Source: Cloeon dipterum
Taxonomy: Eukaryota > Arthropoda > Insecta > Ephemeroptera > Baetidae
Direction of reading: 5' to 3'
NCBI RefSeq assembly: GCF_949628265.1
Contig: NC_088787.1
Location: 18,714,501 to 18,778,500 of the forward strand
Length of the DNA stretch: 64,000 bases
In this document: piece after piece, positions 36,136-47,222 of the stretch
Numbering within the stretch: the first letter of the stretch is position 1
How the letters are laid out: each line of letters begins with the position of its first letter
Program-made: the position numbers and the translations under genes
Notes under the pieces: model-generated
Databases searched by the model: none
What the model was told of the DNA's origin: nothing
The model's input: only the letters and a program-made list of their open reading frames with translations

Positions 36136-39100
36136 ATGGGGTTGGATTTCGACCCTTCAGCGTATTTGAAAAGTTTGAAGCATACCAAGGCAAAGGCGCC
36201 ATTTAAATGCCCTGTTGACTCGTGTGACAAGGCGTACAGAAGTATAATCGGCATAGAACACCATTTGACTAAATTTCACACGAGAAATCACCAGCCGCAA
36301 GCAGATACCCCTAAAACTATTGGCACTCCAGGTATGTTTACAACTAATCTGAAGAATGTTAAAATATTCACTAGAAGCAATCTCCAACTTTTCTGTGTGT
36401 TATCCAGCAGTCATGAATAGCAGTCGCAAAAAGAACCGGGCATCAACCCATAACAAGCAGTCCTCTGCAAATAAAGGCAAAAGTTCTGCTCCTGAGGGGC
36501 TGACTTACGCTGAAGCCCAGAGAATGGTTGAATTTGACACTGGTAATGGCAAGTCTCAGCGCTTAAGTATCTTCGAACCAATTGAAGTTGTCTCACTGGT
36601 AATATTCCTCACAAATGTCTTGAGCACGCAGTGATATATTTATTTCAGGAAAGCTACCAAGCCACAGTACCTCCAGGTGGCAGTCTCGATGACATCTTGG
36701 CCCCAGTGGAACCCGGTCGTAGAACTCAGTACCAACCAGAAACAGCTGAGCCATTCACCCCAATTAGAGGAGTAACCTCTGTACCCATCAGCAAACTTCC
36801 TGAGCCTAGCTTTAGAATACTTGAAGATTACAAAATCCCAGATGCCGCTCCGCTTCCAAATTCATACATTCGGTAAGTAGTAATGTTGGGCTTATAAGTT
36901 ATGTCCGCTAATTAATTATTTTCCCTCTTTAGTTTTATTGAAAAATCGCCTGATGAACTGGACGCGGAAGTTGAGTATGACGCAGATGAGGAGGACGGAG
37001 CGTGGCTGAGTTTCATGAACGACAAACGTAAAACAGAGAACCTTGCACCGGTCAGCATTGAGCAGTTTGAGCTGCTGATGGACCGATTGGAGAAAGAGTC
37101 CTACTTCCAAATGTCCACCAGTGGACAAGAGGCGGCTCTGATAGACGACGACGCCGTCTGCTGCATCTGCATGGATGGAGAGTGTCAAAACTCCAATGTG
37201 ATTCTATTCTGCGACATGTGCAACCTGGCTGTGCACCAGGATTGCTACGGCGTCCCATACATACCTGAAGGGCAGTGGTTGTGTCGCCGCTGTCTGCAGA
37301 GCCCTTCCAGAGCGGTAGAGTGCGTTCTCTGCCCCAACCAGGGCGGCGCCTTCAAGCAGACGGACAATAACAACTGGGCCCACGTCGTCTGTGCTCTCTG
37401 GATTCCTGAGGTCAGGTTCGCCAATACTGTCTTCTTGGAACCGATAGACTCGATAGAGACCATCCCACCTGCTCGCTGGAAGCTCACTTGCTATATTTGC
37501 AAACAGAGAGGGGTTGGCGCTTGCATCCAGTGCCACAAAAACAACTGTTATTCAGGTTAGTAATTTATATTTGTACTTGAAAGAAGGGATGCTTATCGTT
37601 GGCGTTTAGCGTTTCATGTTACCTGTGCTCAGCAAGCTGGTCTTCACATGAAAATGGACACAGTGCGAGATGATGGTGCGACCACTGGCGAGCCTTCTGT
37701 ACTGGTTCAAAAAATTGCCTATTGCGACACTCATACTCCTGCAGACGCTGAAACGGTAAATATTTGTTGGATAAATGATCTGATCAATGCAGCCTGTTCC
37801 TTCCTACATACTCTTTGTGACATGGTCATGTTTATTTAAATTGATTTTTTCAGATGGACTGGAAATATTGCTATATTTTGTGCTTTTATGATAAATTTAC
37901 GATAAAATTCCAAATAGTTTATTTAAAATTTTCTCCTAATTGAATGCCTACATTTAAGCTGAAAGTCTGAAGTTAAGTTTTTTAACCCACCATTTTTGGT
38001 ACAGTCTCTTGAAATCAGCATATTTATGTTTTAAGCAAGAATATTTCTGATAAATTTGTTGATAAGAACTGAAAATGGTTTGAACGTTTTTACTGTTAGA
38101 TTTTGGTGTTCATGTCAAATATCACAATTCATTCAGTCATTTTTCTTCATATTTTCTTGGTATTTATTTACTTATTTGAAATCTTACTTTCCTATTTTGA
38201 TAAAAATTTTATAAAAAGTAATTTAGTAAGCTAATCTAAACAAATTTCAGCGTCCAAGGTTAAACAGGAAAGAGAAAACTTTTGACTTCAAAGAAGACGC
38301 CAGGGAAAAAATGAAACAAGCTCGGAAATTGCTTGCCAAGAAGAGGACTTCTGTCCCCATAATATCAATCCCAACCATTCCTGCAGAAAAGTAAGAGTGT
38401 TTTTTATCAATGACATTGCATCCTTTACACTTTGCACTCAAAGGATTCAAGAAATTGCTTCTCTCATCACGGTGGTGCGCCGAAATCAGTTTATCCAGCG
38501 ACTCATTGCCTACTGGACGCTGAAAAGGCAGTATCGGAACGGCGTACCGCTTCTACGACGTCTCCAAACATCCAACTCATCTCATCCATCAAGAAAAATG
38601 GAATCAGCCTCTGCCCCTGACCAAGAAGCGATCACAGTAAGATTAGCGTAAACTAACTAACAGTATATTACAAATAAATAACATGAACGAGTTTGCTTAC
38701 CTGGAATGGATTTGGTGGTGTGGAATTTCGTTTTCTGTTTCAGTATGTAGTCATTCATTAAAAATAGTTGGTTGTGTACTGCGTAAAAAAGAATGGTTTG
38801 GACACGTTTTAAATTACGTCTGTCTTTCTGTTCAAGCGCAAATCAACAAAAAAGACTAGCATGAAGAAAGATATTGAAAATCAGGTACTTATATTCTTGG
38901 TAGTTTGAATGATGTTGCTAGTTTTGTGGTTTTCTTGGCATACATTCCTCTTTCCATTTACTAAAAATCTAATTTTTGTAGGAGCGGTCGTTGGCGGAAC
39001 AACTCAAGTACTGGCAGCATCTCCGCCAGGACTTAGAGAGAGCTCGACTCCTCTGTGAGTTGGTCAGGAAAAGAGAGAAAGTCAAGAAAGAGTTGGTGAA

Positions 39101-42100
39101 AATGTAAGTAAAATTTACTTATTTAAAGAAATCTTTCTTGTTAGTAACAAATATATACAACACAACAGCACTGAGCAATGCGTGATGCTTGATCTGCTGC
39201 CGATGGCACATTTCTTGGGAAAAGTGCTAGACCAACTAATTAGTAAAGATCAAGGAGAAATTTTCAAAGAACCAGTCGACATCAATGAGGTACAGCTTTG
39301 AAGCATTCATTCAATTTGATATAGATAACAATTTTCAATTGTTTAAGGTGCCTGACTACACTACAGTCGTGAAAAATCCAATGGATTTTTCAACCATGCG
39401 ACAAAAGCTGGACGACCAGGTTTACAACAATCTTGATGAACTCGAGAAGGACTTCAACTTGATGCTGTTTAACTGCATGGCGTACAACTCCAAGGACACA
39501 GTAAGACCTCATGACTTGAAGCTCTCATTGGCAGTGCAATGCTTTATGTGTTATTGCAGGTATTTTATCGCGCCGCAGTGAAAATGAGAGACATGGGTGG
39601 AGCAATCTTGCGTCAGGCCCGACGTGACCAAGCGGCCATAGGATTTGACACGAAAACCGGTCTTTTGTTGAAAGAGAAACCAAGCACCAAAGGAAAAAAC
39701 ACGACCAATGAGCAAACTGCTGCCGAAAGTAAATATTGGATATTTTATTTTGGCCTTGATTTGAAACAATTTTATTGCGCTTCACTTAAAATCGTGTTTG
39801 TTCAATAATCTAGCAACAATTTAAACTATGGTATAGAAATTATAAGAATCAAATGCCAGGCTTTTTTGTCCAGTGCAAGCTGGTTGAGTCAGTTTTACAG
39901 ATTGCTGTAGCAAGTAAGTGCATTGGCACACACAAGCAAGGCTAGCAGATGAAGGTTCAATATCTAAAACAGTGTTTGCTGGTCAGGTTGTTGGGCTGGC
40001 GTTGAGAGAAAATTTGTATTTTTGTCTAATTTTTCAACTAACGCTGGTGCTTGCTGGACAGTTCTGAAAAATTAAATCGTTTTTGTAAAAAAAATCTCAT
40101 TGCTTTGTGCTCTATGAAAATGCCTTCCTCAATATGTGAGATTATAAACTAATGTTGGTGATGTATCCATAGTCGATGAATTCCTCCAAGACGAGTCACG
40201 CAAGTCTCTGCCTTTGAGTGAACAACTAACCAAATTGTTGAACGTATTGGATGTGGCCCAAGGCCTAAGGCATGGCATGACAAGAGCCAAAAGAACAAGA
40301 TCCGTCAAGTAAGGGTGATGCCTTATCCTTTTTGCTTTAATTTAACTGTGTGAGTAGGATTGAAATTGCTTCAGTGAGAAGAAAGATCGCTATGGAGCAA
40401 AGTGGAACGCCAGCAAGAAGGAAGTCCAATGCAAAATCACAATCGTCTAAGAAAGGTGACTCTTGCATTAGTTTTATGAGACAAGCATTATAATTTAATA
40501 TGTGTCGCAATTATAGATGATGATTCTGAAGGTGATAAGTCAAACAGTTCCAATGATGAGGGCTCGTCTGAAAAATCATCCAGTCAATCAGAAGATTCTG
40601 ATGGAGACAAAAATGTGAGAAATCTGGTAAATTTGTCTCTTCAAGGCATGAATGAGTGCACTTGTTATTCCTTAGGAAGAGGAAGAAGCTGGCGAATCTA
40701 CATACAAAACCCGAAGAAGGAACAGCGTTGAAAAAACCGCCACCAGGCCAATGAGGAGCGTGCGCAATAAAACTCCACCAGCAGCTCCAAAGAGGCGAGA
40801 ATCAACCGCGTCGGTCAGCGCCTCGGAAACCAAAAGAGTAGCCAGGAAAAGGTCTCCAAGCAAGCGTCTTGAAGATGCACCACCGTCTCCCAAAAGGCGG
40901 GCCAGTCAGGATGTGGGAAAGGAGGCTAACAAGGAGACTGTTAAAGAGCCTTTAGCAGAGGTCCAGACAGCCACGCCAGTCAAGAAGACGACAATCTCGC
41001 CGCTCCCCTCCACCTCTCCTCAGACGGGCTCTCCTTCTGGTGTTAACAGGAGGACTGCAGTCTTGTTCACCAGAAAAGCGGCTGCTGCCGCGTTTAGGGT
41101 AAATTTTCTCACAGGGTCGAAGTAACTAATGTTTGAGACTTCAAGCAAAGCAGATTTTAGCTTTGCTTCTAGCAGCTTCTAGATTTCAACCATGATTGGT
41201 GGAAATTTGTTATGCTACAATTTTCTAAGCAATAATGATTTGTCTCCGTGCGTGTTGAGTTTGACTTGCTTTGTTTAGAAACCTGAGGCTCCACCAACCA
41301 CTACAAAGCGACGAGTAGGAAGACCAAGAAAGAATCTGGACTCCTCATTGGGCGTGACTGGAAGCTCATCCAAGATGTCAAGTGGTGATGACCCTATTCT
41401 GGAGGCAAAGAATGTCCCCAGCAGTGAGAGCTTTAGAGTGTACCGATCTGGTGGAGGTAATTTAAAAACAAAACAGCTAAATCAAGAAGCTAGCATGGTT
41501 CCTTGTATAGACATTCCCGCTGGGTCTGATGAGAGTGAAAACGATTCGGAAGGCAGCAGCAGTGCTGTTGACGACAGCTCCTCAAGCAGCGATGATGACG
41601 CTTCTTCTCAGCAGGATGGGGACTCGGACAGCGATGATAGCCAGAGCAGCAACGATGCAGCTTCCAATGAGAAGGTAATGTGATAGTCAAATGAAGAAAA
41701 TTATAAGAAATACTTCAATTTTATTTTAATAATCAAAGTGTCTAGAGATCTATAATTTAATATTGAAATTTGAATTTATACCCATAAAGGAATGTATGGA
41801 ATAATTACTATTCTTTTAAGGATGTTCAATAAAAAATATGATTCAATCTCTAGACACTGTATGGTCAATTGTCAATTAATTTGGGGATTTCAATTTTTCT
41901 AATTAATAATTAATTGTTATACTACTCGTCCTGTAGCATTTAGAGCGTATTTATTGGAAATATGTAGGTGTTTAAGGTGTTATGATTTATATGTCACAGG
42001 AGGCAGCTTCAGACGAGACTTCTGATGATGAAGCTATGTCAAGAGGAGACGGCAACCTAGAGCCACTTGATTTGGTTTGGGCGAAATGCCGAGGCTATCC

Positions 42101-42609
42101 ATGGTACCCTGCCTTGGTAAACACTTCCGATTTATGCATTGCTCTTATTCTAAAAGAAATATGTTAGATTATTGACCCTGACATGCCAAAATCTGGCATT
42201 ATCCACAAAGGTATGCCAATTCCTGCCCCTCCTTCAGACGTGTTGGCTTTGGCGTCAAATTATACAGACACAGTTTACCTGGTTTTGTTCTTTGATACAA
42301 AGAGAACATGGTATGTTAGATTTAATAGTTAACTAATTAGGATCAAGGCTTGAATTATGTTTTTTCAGGCAATGGCTGCCCAGAAATAAGATTGACCAGT
42401 TTTTGGGTAGAGCAGATCAGGACCAAGAAAGATTGTTTGAGTCCAAGAAGCCTGCCGAACGGAAAGCAGTGAAGAAAGCATATCAAGAGGCGATACTCTT
42501 CAAGCAAGTAACTGGTCAGCTGCAGAAGAACCTAGAGCAACGAAAGAAAAAAGAAAGCAAAGATGATGCTGACTCTTCCAATTCTGATAGTTTAGCTGAA
42601 GAGGATTAA
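36136..42609 (+). CDS. Br140: BRPF1/Br140 (peregrin): bromodomain-PHD-PWWP scaffold of MYST acetyltransferase complexes
   Basis: Chromatin reader that assembles MOZ/MORF- or HBO1-type histone acetyltransferases. Twenty exons: 36136-36331, 36408-36598, 36649-36872, 36933-37555, 37610-37755, 38251-38390, 38444-38636, 38837-38884, 38982-39103, 39169-39289, 39348-39500, 39560-39728, 40173-40308, 40358-40455, 40517-40614, 40676-41098, 41279-41674, 42000-42116, 42168-42310, 42369-42609; 1325 aa in one frame. In order: C2H2 finger ([10 protein letters not shown] ... HHLTKFH); enhancer-of-polycomb-like region; PHD from about residue 280 ([20 protein letters not shown]); extended PHD ([13 protein letters not shown] ... 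CAQQAGLHM); bromodomain ([14 protein letters not shown] ... CMAYNSKDT); long basic then acidic Ser-rich linker; PWWP ([15 protein letters not shown]) near the end. The N-terminal C2H2 favours the BRPF1 type. A tandem CAGCAG acceptor starts exon 2. Confidence 0.95.
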
Positions 42610-43489
42610 TGTTTTAATTTGTCATGGACTTGAATTTACCCCTCTCCCTACGCAATTTTAACTACCTGAAACTTTGCTTTAATTTGACTAAACAGTGTGG
42701 AAGACAGGGTTAACAACCTGAGATGTGTTGGATTGGCTTAATTTGCCATGGATTGTTAGAGCAGAGCTTAAGCTCTTTGATTCTGGTGGCAGAGGTGAAA
42801 TCTGATCATAATTTTATGAGTCTCTTTATTTGTTAAAATGGGCTTGATTTATGTTCTACTTCATAGTTATCTATTATTCACTGTATTTTCTGTTCCATAT
42901 TATTCAACTACAAGTTTTTCATATATTTTTGCACACTTAATTTTATGTACATTCAACTATGCCGCATTATGTTATGGAAGCTGTGAAATAAATTTTCAAG
43001 TTATACCAGCTTGTGCTCAGATTTTCTTGTTTTTCTTACGCGTCACCATCCATATTTTCTGTCTAATCTATGTTTACTTGTGTTAATCAAATCTCGATTT
43101 TTAATGCATGAGGGCTGCTTAATTTAAGATTTATTTTAGAAAATATTAATTCAAATTAATTATTTTTTCCGTACGTATTGTATTATTATGACTTCAAGTT
43201 TCTGGGCTGATTGATGTATGGTTAAGACATCGTTGTAGTACAATTAACACTTTTACACGTTCAAAAATTTTAAAGATTTTTACTGAAACATACGATTTAG
43301 TCTCACGAGCTACTCGACATATAGATGAGAGGTTTAGTAAAAATAAAGAGGAAGATTTAATGGACCCTTTTTTCAATCATTATCTTAACTTTCATTTTTT
43401 TTACTTTTATACTTACAGTATAGTATAGCTTTAAAATGAAGAAGTAATTGTGAATCCTAAATAATCTCTCATGATGGATATTGAAACAC
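42610..43489 (+). terminator. BRPF 3'UTR with poly(A) signal, then intergenic
   Basis: AT-rich sequence without coding features. AATAAA at 42987-42992 is a good poly(A) signal for the BRPF transcript. Confidence 0.5.
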
Positions 43490-46005
43490 TTGTAGTCTCA
43501 CATCACTAGAAGGAGAGCCCGTCTGTCTGGCCCGCCTCTTCGGAGACGGTGGTGCATCTTCAAGACGCTTGCTTGGCGTCCTTTTCCTGGTTACTCTTTT
43601 GGTTTCCAAGAGGCTAACCGACGCGGTTGATTCTCGCCTTTTGGGAGCTGCTGATAGGGTTTTATTGCGCACGCTCCTCATCGGTCTGGTAGTGGTTTCA
43701 AGTCCTGGCGGAGATGCTGTCAGGATACCTTGTGCTATTCCGCCAACGACCGCTCCTACAAAAATTGGATTTTTATTAAATAGAAAGAGGAATGTATGCA
43801 GAGGAAAATCACAAAACGAGCAACATCATTCAAACTACCAAGACTAAGCAAGAAAATGGATATCCGAAGGATATCCAAAAGGTATCCGGGATATCCATGG
43901 ATATCCGGAGGATATGCATCTGTACAACCCGATGTCATAGGGTGGATATCCCGGATATCCAATTTCTAGCTGGGGAATATAAGTACCTGATTTTCAATAT
44001 ATTTCTTCAAGCTAGTCTTTTTTGTTGATTCGCGCTTGAACAGAAAGACAGATGTAATTTAAAACGTGTCCAAACCATTCGTTTTTACACAGTACGCAAC
44101 CAAATATTTTTTAATGAATGACTTTTTTAACAAAATTCCACACCACCAAATCCATTCCAGGAATGCAAACTCGTTCATGTTATTTGCAATATACAGTTAA
44201 TTAGTTTACGCTAATCTTACTGTGAGCGCTTTACTTGATCAAAAGGGGCAGAGGCTGGTTCCATTTTTCTTGACGAATTAGACGAGTTTGGTGTTTGGAG
44301 ACGTGGTACGCCGCTCCGATACTGCCTTTTCAGTGTCCAGTAGGCAATGAGTCGCTGGATAAACTGATATCAGCGCACCACCGTATGATGAGAAGCAATT
44401 TCTTGAATTCCTTTGAATGCAGAATATGTAAAGGATGCAATGTTATTGTTAAAAATGACTCATACTTTTCTGCAGGAGAATGGTTGGAATTGATATTATG
44501 GGCACAGAAGTCGTCTTCTTTTTCCCAAACAAGTTCCTAGCTTATGTTTCATTTTTTCCTGGAGTTTTCTTTGCGAAGTCAAATGTTTTCTTTTCCGTTT
44601 AATCTTGGACGCTGAAATTTGTTTAGATAAACATAATACTAAATTCCTGTTTAAAAAAGTTATATCAAAAAGAGAAAGTATAAAATTAGGAAGAGAAATC
44701 ACCTGATCAATACACAATACATGCCAAGAAAATATATTGTTGACGTTATATATGAATTGTGATTTTTAACAAAAGACCACCAAAATCTAACAGAAAAAAT
44801 TGTTCAAATCAGTTGCAATGAACAAATTTATCAGAAATTTTCTTGCTTAAAACATAAATATGCTGATATCAGGAGACGGTACCAATAATAGAAGTGGATT
44901 AAAAACTTCAGCACTTCAGACTTGCTGCCAAAATGTTTAAGCATTCAATTAGAAGAAAATTTTAACAAATGAACTTTTTGGAATTTTCGCGCAACTGATA
45001 ATTTATCTTAAATAAAGCTCAAAATACAGCAATATTTCCTAAATCCATCTGAAAAAATAAATGAAAATCAACACGACCATATCACAAAATGTACGTAGGG
45101 AGGAACAGGCTGCATTAGTGCATTGATCAATTATGAACTATCCAACAAATTTTTACCGTTTCAGCGTGTGCAGGAGTATGATTGTGTCACAATAGGCAAT
45201 TTTCTGAATCAGTACAGAAGGCTCGCCAGTGCGGTCGCACCATCATCTCGCACTGTGTCCATTTTCAAGTGAAGACCAGCTTGCTGAGCACAGGTAACAT
45301 GAAATGCTAAACGCCAACGATAAGCATCCCTTGTTTCAAGAAAAAATAAAAAATTACTAACCTAAAAAGCAGTTGTTTTTGTGGCACTGGATGCAAGCGC
45401 CGAGCCCTCTCTGTTTGCAAATGTAGCAAGTGGGCTTCCAGCGGGCGGGATGGTCTCTATCGAGTCAATCGATTCCAAGAAGACAGTATTGGCGAACGTG
45501 ACCTCTGGAATCCAGAGAGCACAGACGACGTGGGCACAGTTGTTTTTGTCCGTCTGCTTGAAGGCGCCGCCCTGGCTGAGGCAGAGGACGCACTCAACCG
45601 TTCTGGAAGGGCTCTGCAGACAGCGGCGACACAACCACTGCCCTTCAGGTATGTATGGGACACCGTAGCAATCCTGGTGCACGGCCAGGTTGCACATGTC
45701 GCAGAAAAGAATCACATTGGAGTTTTGACACTCTCCGTCCATGCAGATCTGATGCAGCAGACGGGTCATCTATCAGAGCTGCTTTTGCGGCTGGAGATTT
45801 CTCACGTGAAATTTAGTCATATGGTGGTCTATGCCAATTATTATAATTAGCCTTTTTAACTTTTTTTATTTGATATCAGTGAAATAAAGATTAAATAAAT
45901 ACTTTGGTACGCCTTGTCACAATAAGCGTCAACAGGGCATTAAAATGACACCTTTGCAATGCTTGGTATACTTCAAACTTTTCAAATACGCCAAAGGGTC
46001 AAAAT
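43490..46005 (-). pseudogene. Inverted, intron-retaining partial copy of the BRPF gene
   Basis: Read on minus, this block repeats pieces of 36155-40910 in the same order: part of exon 1 (about 45945-46000), the C2H2 end (45780-45850), the PHD/ePHD exon (45362-45770), exon 5 (about 45165-45310), intron 5 (44610-44900), exons 6-7 (44240-44610), exon 8 with flanks (43975-44160), exon 9 with its preceding intron (43720-43850), and the basic linker of exon 16 (43490-43720). Large parts are missing: exons 2-3 with most of exon 4's start, exons 10-15, and everything after exon 16, including the bromodomain and PWWP. A 4-nt deletion shifts the frame in the ePHD (near 45440). Because intron sequence is kept, it arose by DNA duplication, not retroposition. 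The surviving PHD frame is 135 codons long and could be mis-called as a gene. Confidence 0.9.
43857..43970. repeat. Array of palindromic GGATATCC octamers
   Basis: Six perfect copies of the self-complementary octamer GGATATCC plus imperfect ones (ggtatcc, ggatatg) in about 115 bp, spaced irregularly. It sits as an insertion inside the BRPF pseudogene, at a point where the parental gene (near 38895) has no such sequence. No ORF. Confidence 0.8.
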
Positions 46006-46062
46006 TCAAAATTTAATAAATGTTAATTTTTTCCTATAAATCAAATTTATTTAAACAAACTA

Positions 46063-46140
46063 AGTTTACTGATAGCTAATACAGATAAAATAAAATGTGA
46101 ATTCATTTTTTTTATCTGTATATAGCTATCAGTGAACTTC
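46063..46140. repeat. Perfect-looking hairpin (short inverted repeat)
   Basis: The arm agtttactgatagcta at 46063 with tacagataaaa pairs with tttttatctgta and tagctatcagtgaactt ending about 46140. Arms are about 28 bp with one or two mismatches, and the loop is about 20 bp. It lies next to the end of the BRPF duplication. Confidence 0.65.
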
Positions 46141-47222
46141 GCTTGTTGTGCGGAGGCAAGTGCCCCTTCAGTGAAGCCAAAAATCCCTATGCGGCCTGGT
46201 GCGCCCGTGTTTTCCGTTCGTGGTGTTATTGGGACCCGGGTTTCAGCATTCGTGCTAGTGCAGTACGCGCCCTTCCCGGTCCGAGGACAGGGATAAAAAG
46301 AGCAAAAAAAGTATCGAAGTTAAACTTAATTTTAAATGAATGAGAATATTTTAAGGATTTATTTTGGGTTTATGATAAGCTTGTTGAAAAATGGACTTTC
46401 CGTGTAATGGCATAAATAGTTTGAGGAAAATATTGAGGCCAAGTACTAAAAGAAATACGAATTTCTCGAGACTCACACTTTATTTTCAGATATGACTAGC
46501 ACTAGCTCAAAAATCATGCGGCGTGTTGAGTTTTACAAAAGTGATATATATTAAATTTGTCGCATTACACTAACCAACCAATTATTTTGGTGAATTCTTA
46601 TTTGCTTCTATATTTTATTAATGATTTCAAAATGTTAGCTGGCAGTTTCACACAAATACATACTATCGTCATTTCCTTCTTCATAAAACTGTTTTTACCG
46701 GTGTTTGCTGACTTTTCTCATAATTTATTTCTGTTTTGTCCTGCTAGGGAACTCTCTCCTTGGCCCATGCATTTTATTATGATATAAATGGAGAGAAGCC
46801 AAAAATAGAGATTGGTTTTGTAAAACTGCAAAACAATTTTTAATGTGAGCTAAATCTATTTTACGAGTTACAAAATATTCATGTTTATAATTCCACCCAA
46901 CATTAAACAATCACAACACATGGTTAAACCTCTCTTTATAAACAATAACTTGTTTAAAACAACAAAATAGGTTTAGAGAGAAAAACAGTCATAGTTCTCA
47001 GGTTCAATACTGAAACTAATATCAACATTTTGGCAACTCCATTTGCAGCAAGTTGAGAAGGAGAGACAAGAATCGGGAATTAAGTATCTTTTTGTCCCGC
47101 AAGTCTTAAGAAACGCAAGAGCACCATATTTTAATACAATTCCATGCAAAAATAAAATAAATTGCATACCCAGCCCAGTATTGGGAAAAATATCAATATC
47201 AACTTGGCCACTGCACTCGCGT
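46141..47222. other. Intergenic, between BRPF pseudogene and SLC35G-type gene
   Basis: A GC-richer patch at about 46140-46290 contains a 66-codon open frame of unusual Cys/Trp content that I do not recognise. The rest is AT-rich and probably includes the 3'UTR of the minus-strand transporter. Confidence 0.35.

Noticed and set aside
43469-43681. Short basic protein on minus
   Set aside because: It is the copied BRPF exon 16 linker within the pseudogene.
45362-45769. Separate PHD-finger gene on the minus strand
   Set aside because: It is a degraded inverted copy of BRPF exon 4, with a frameshift in the ePHD and missing partner exons.
46143-46343. 66-codon ORF with several Cys/Trp
   Set aside because: No known family, no splice or start support, in a GC-rich patch beside a hairpin.
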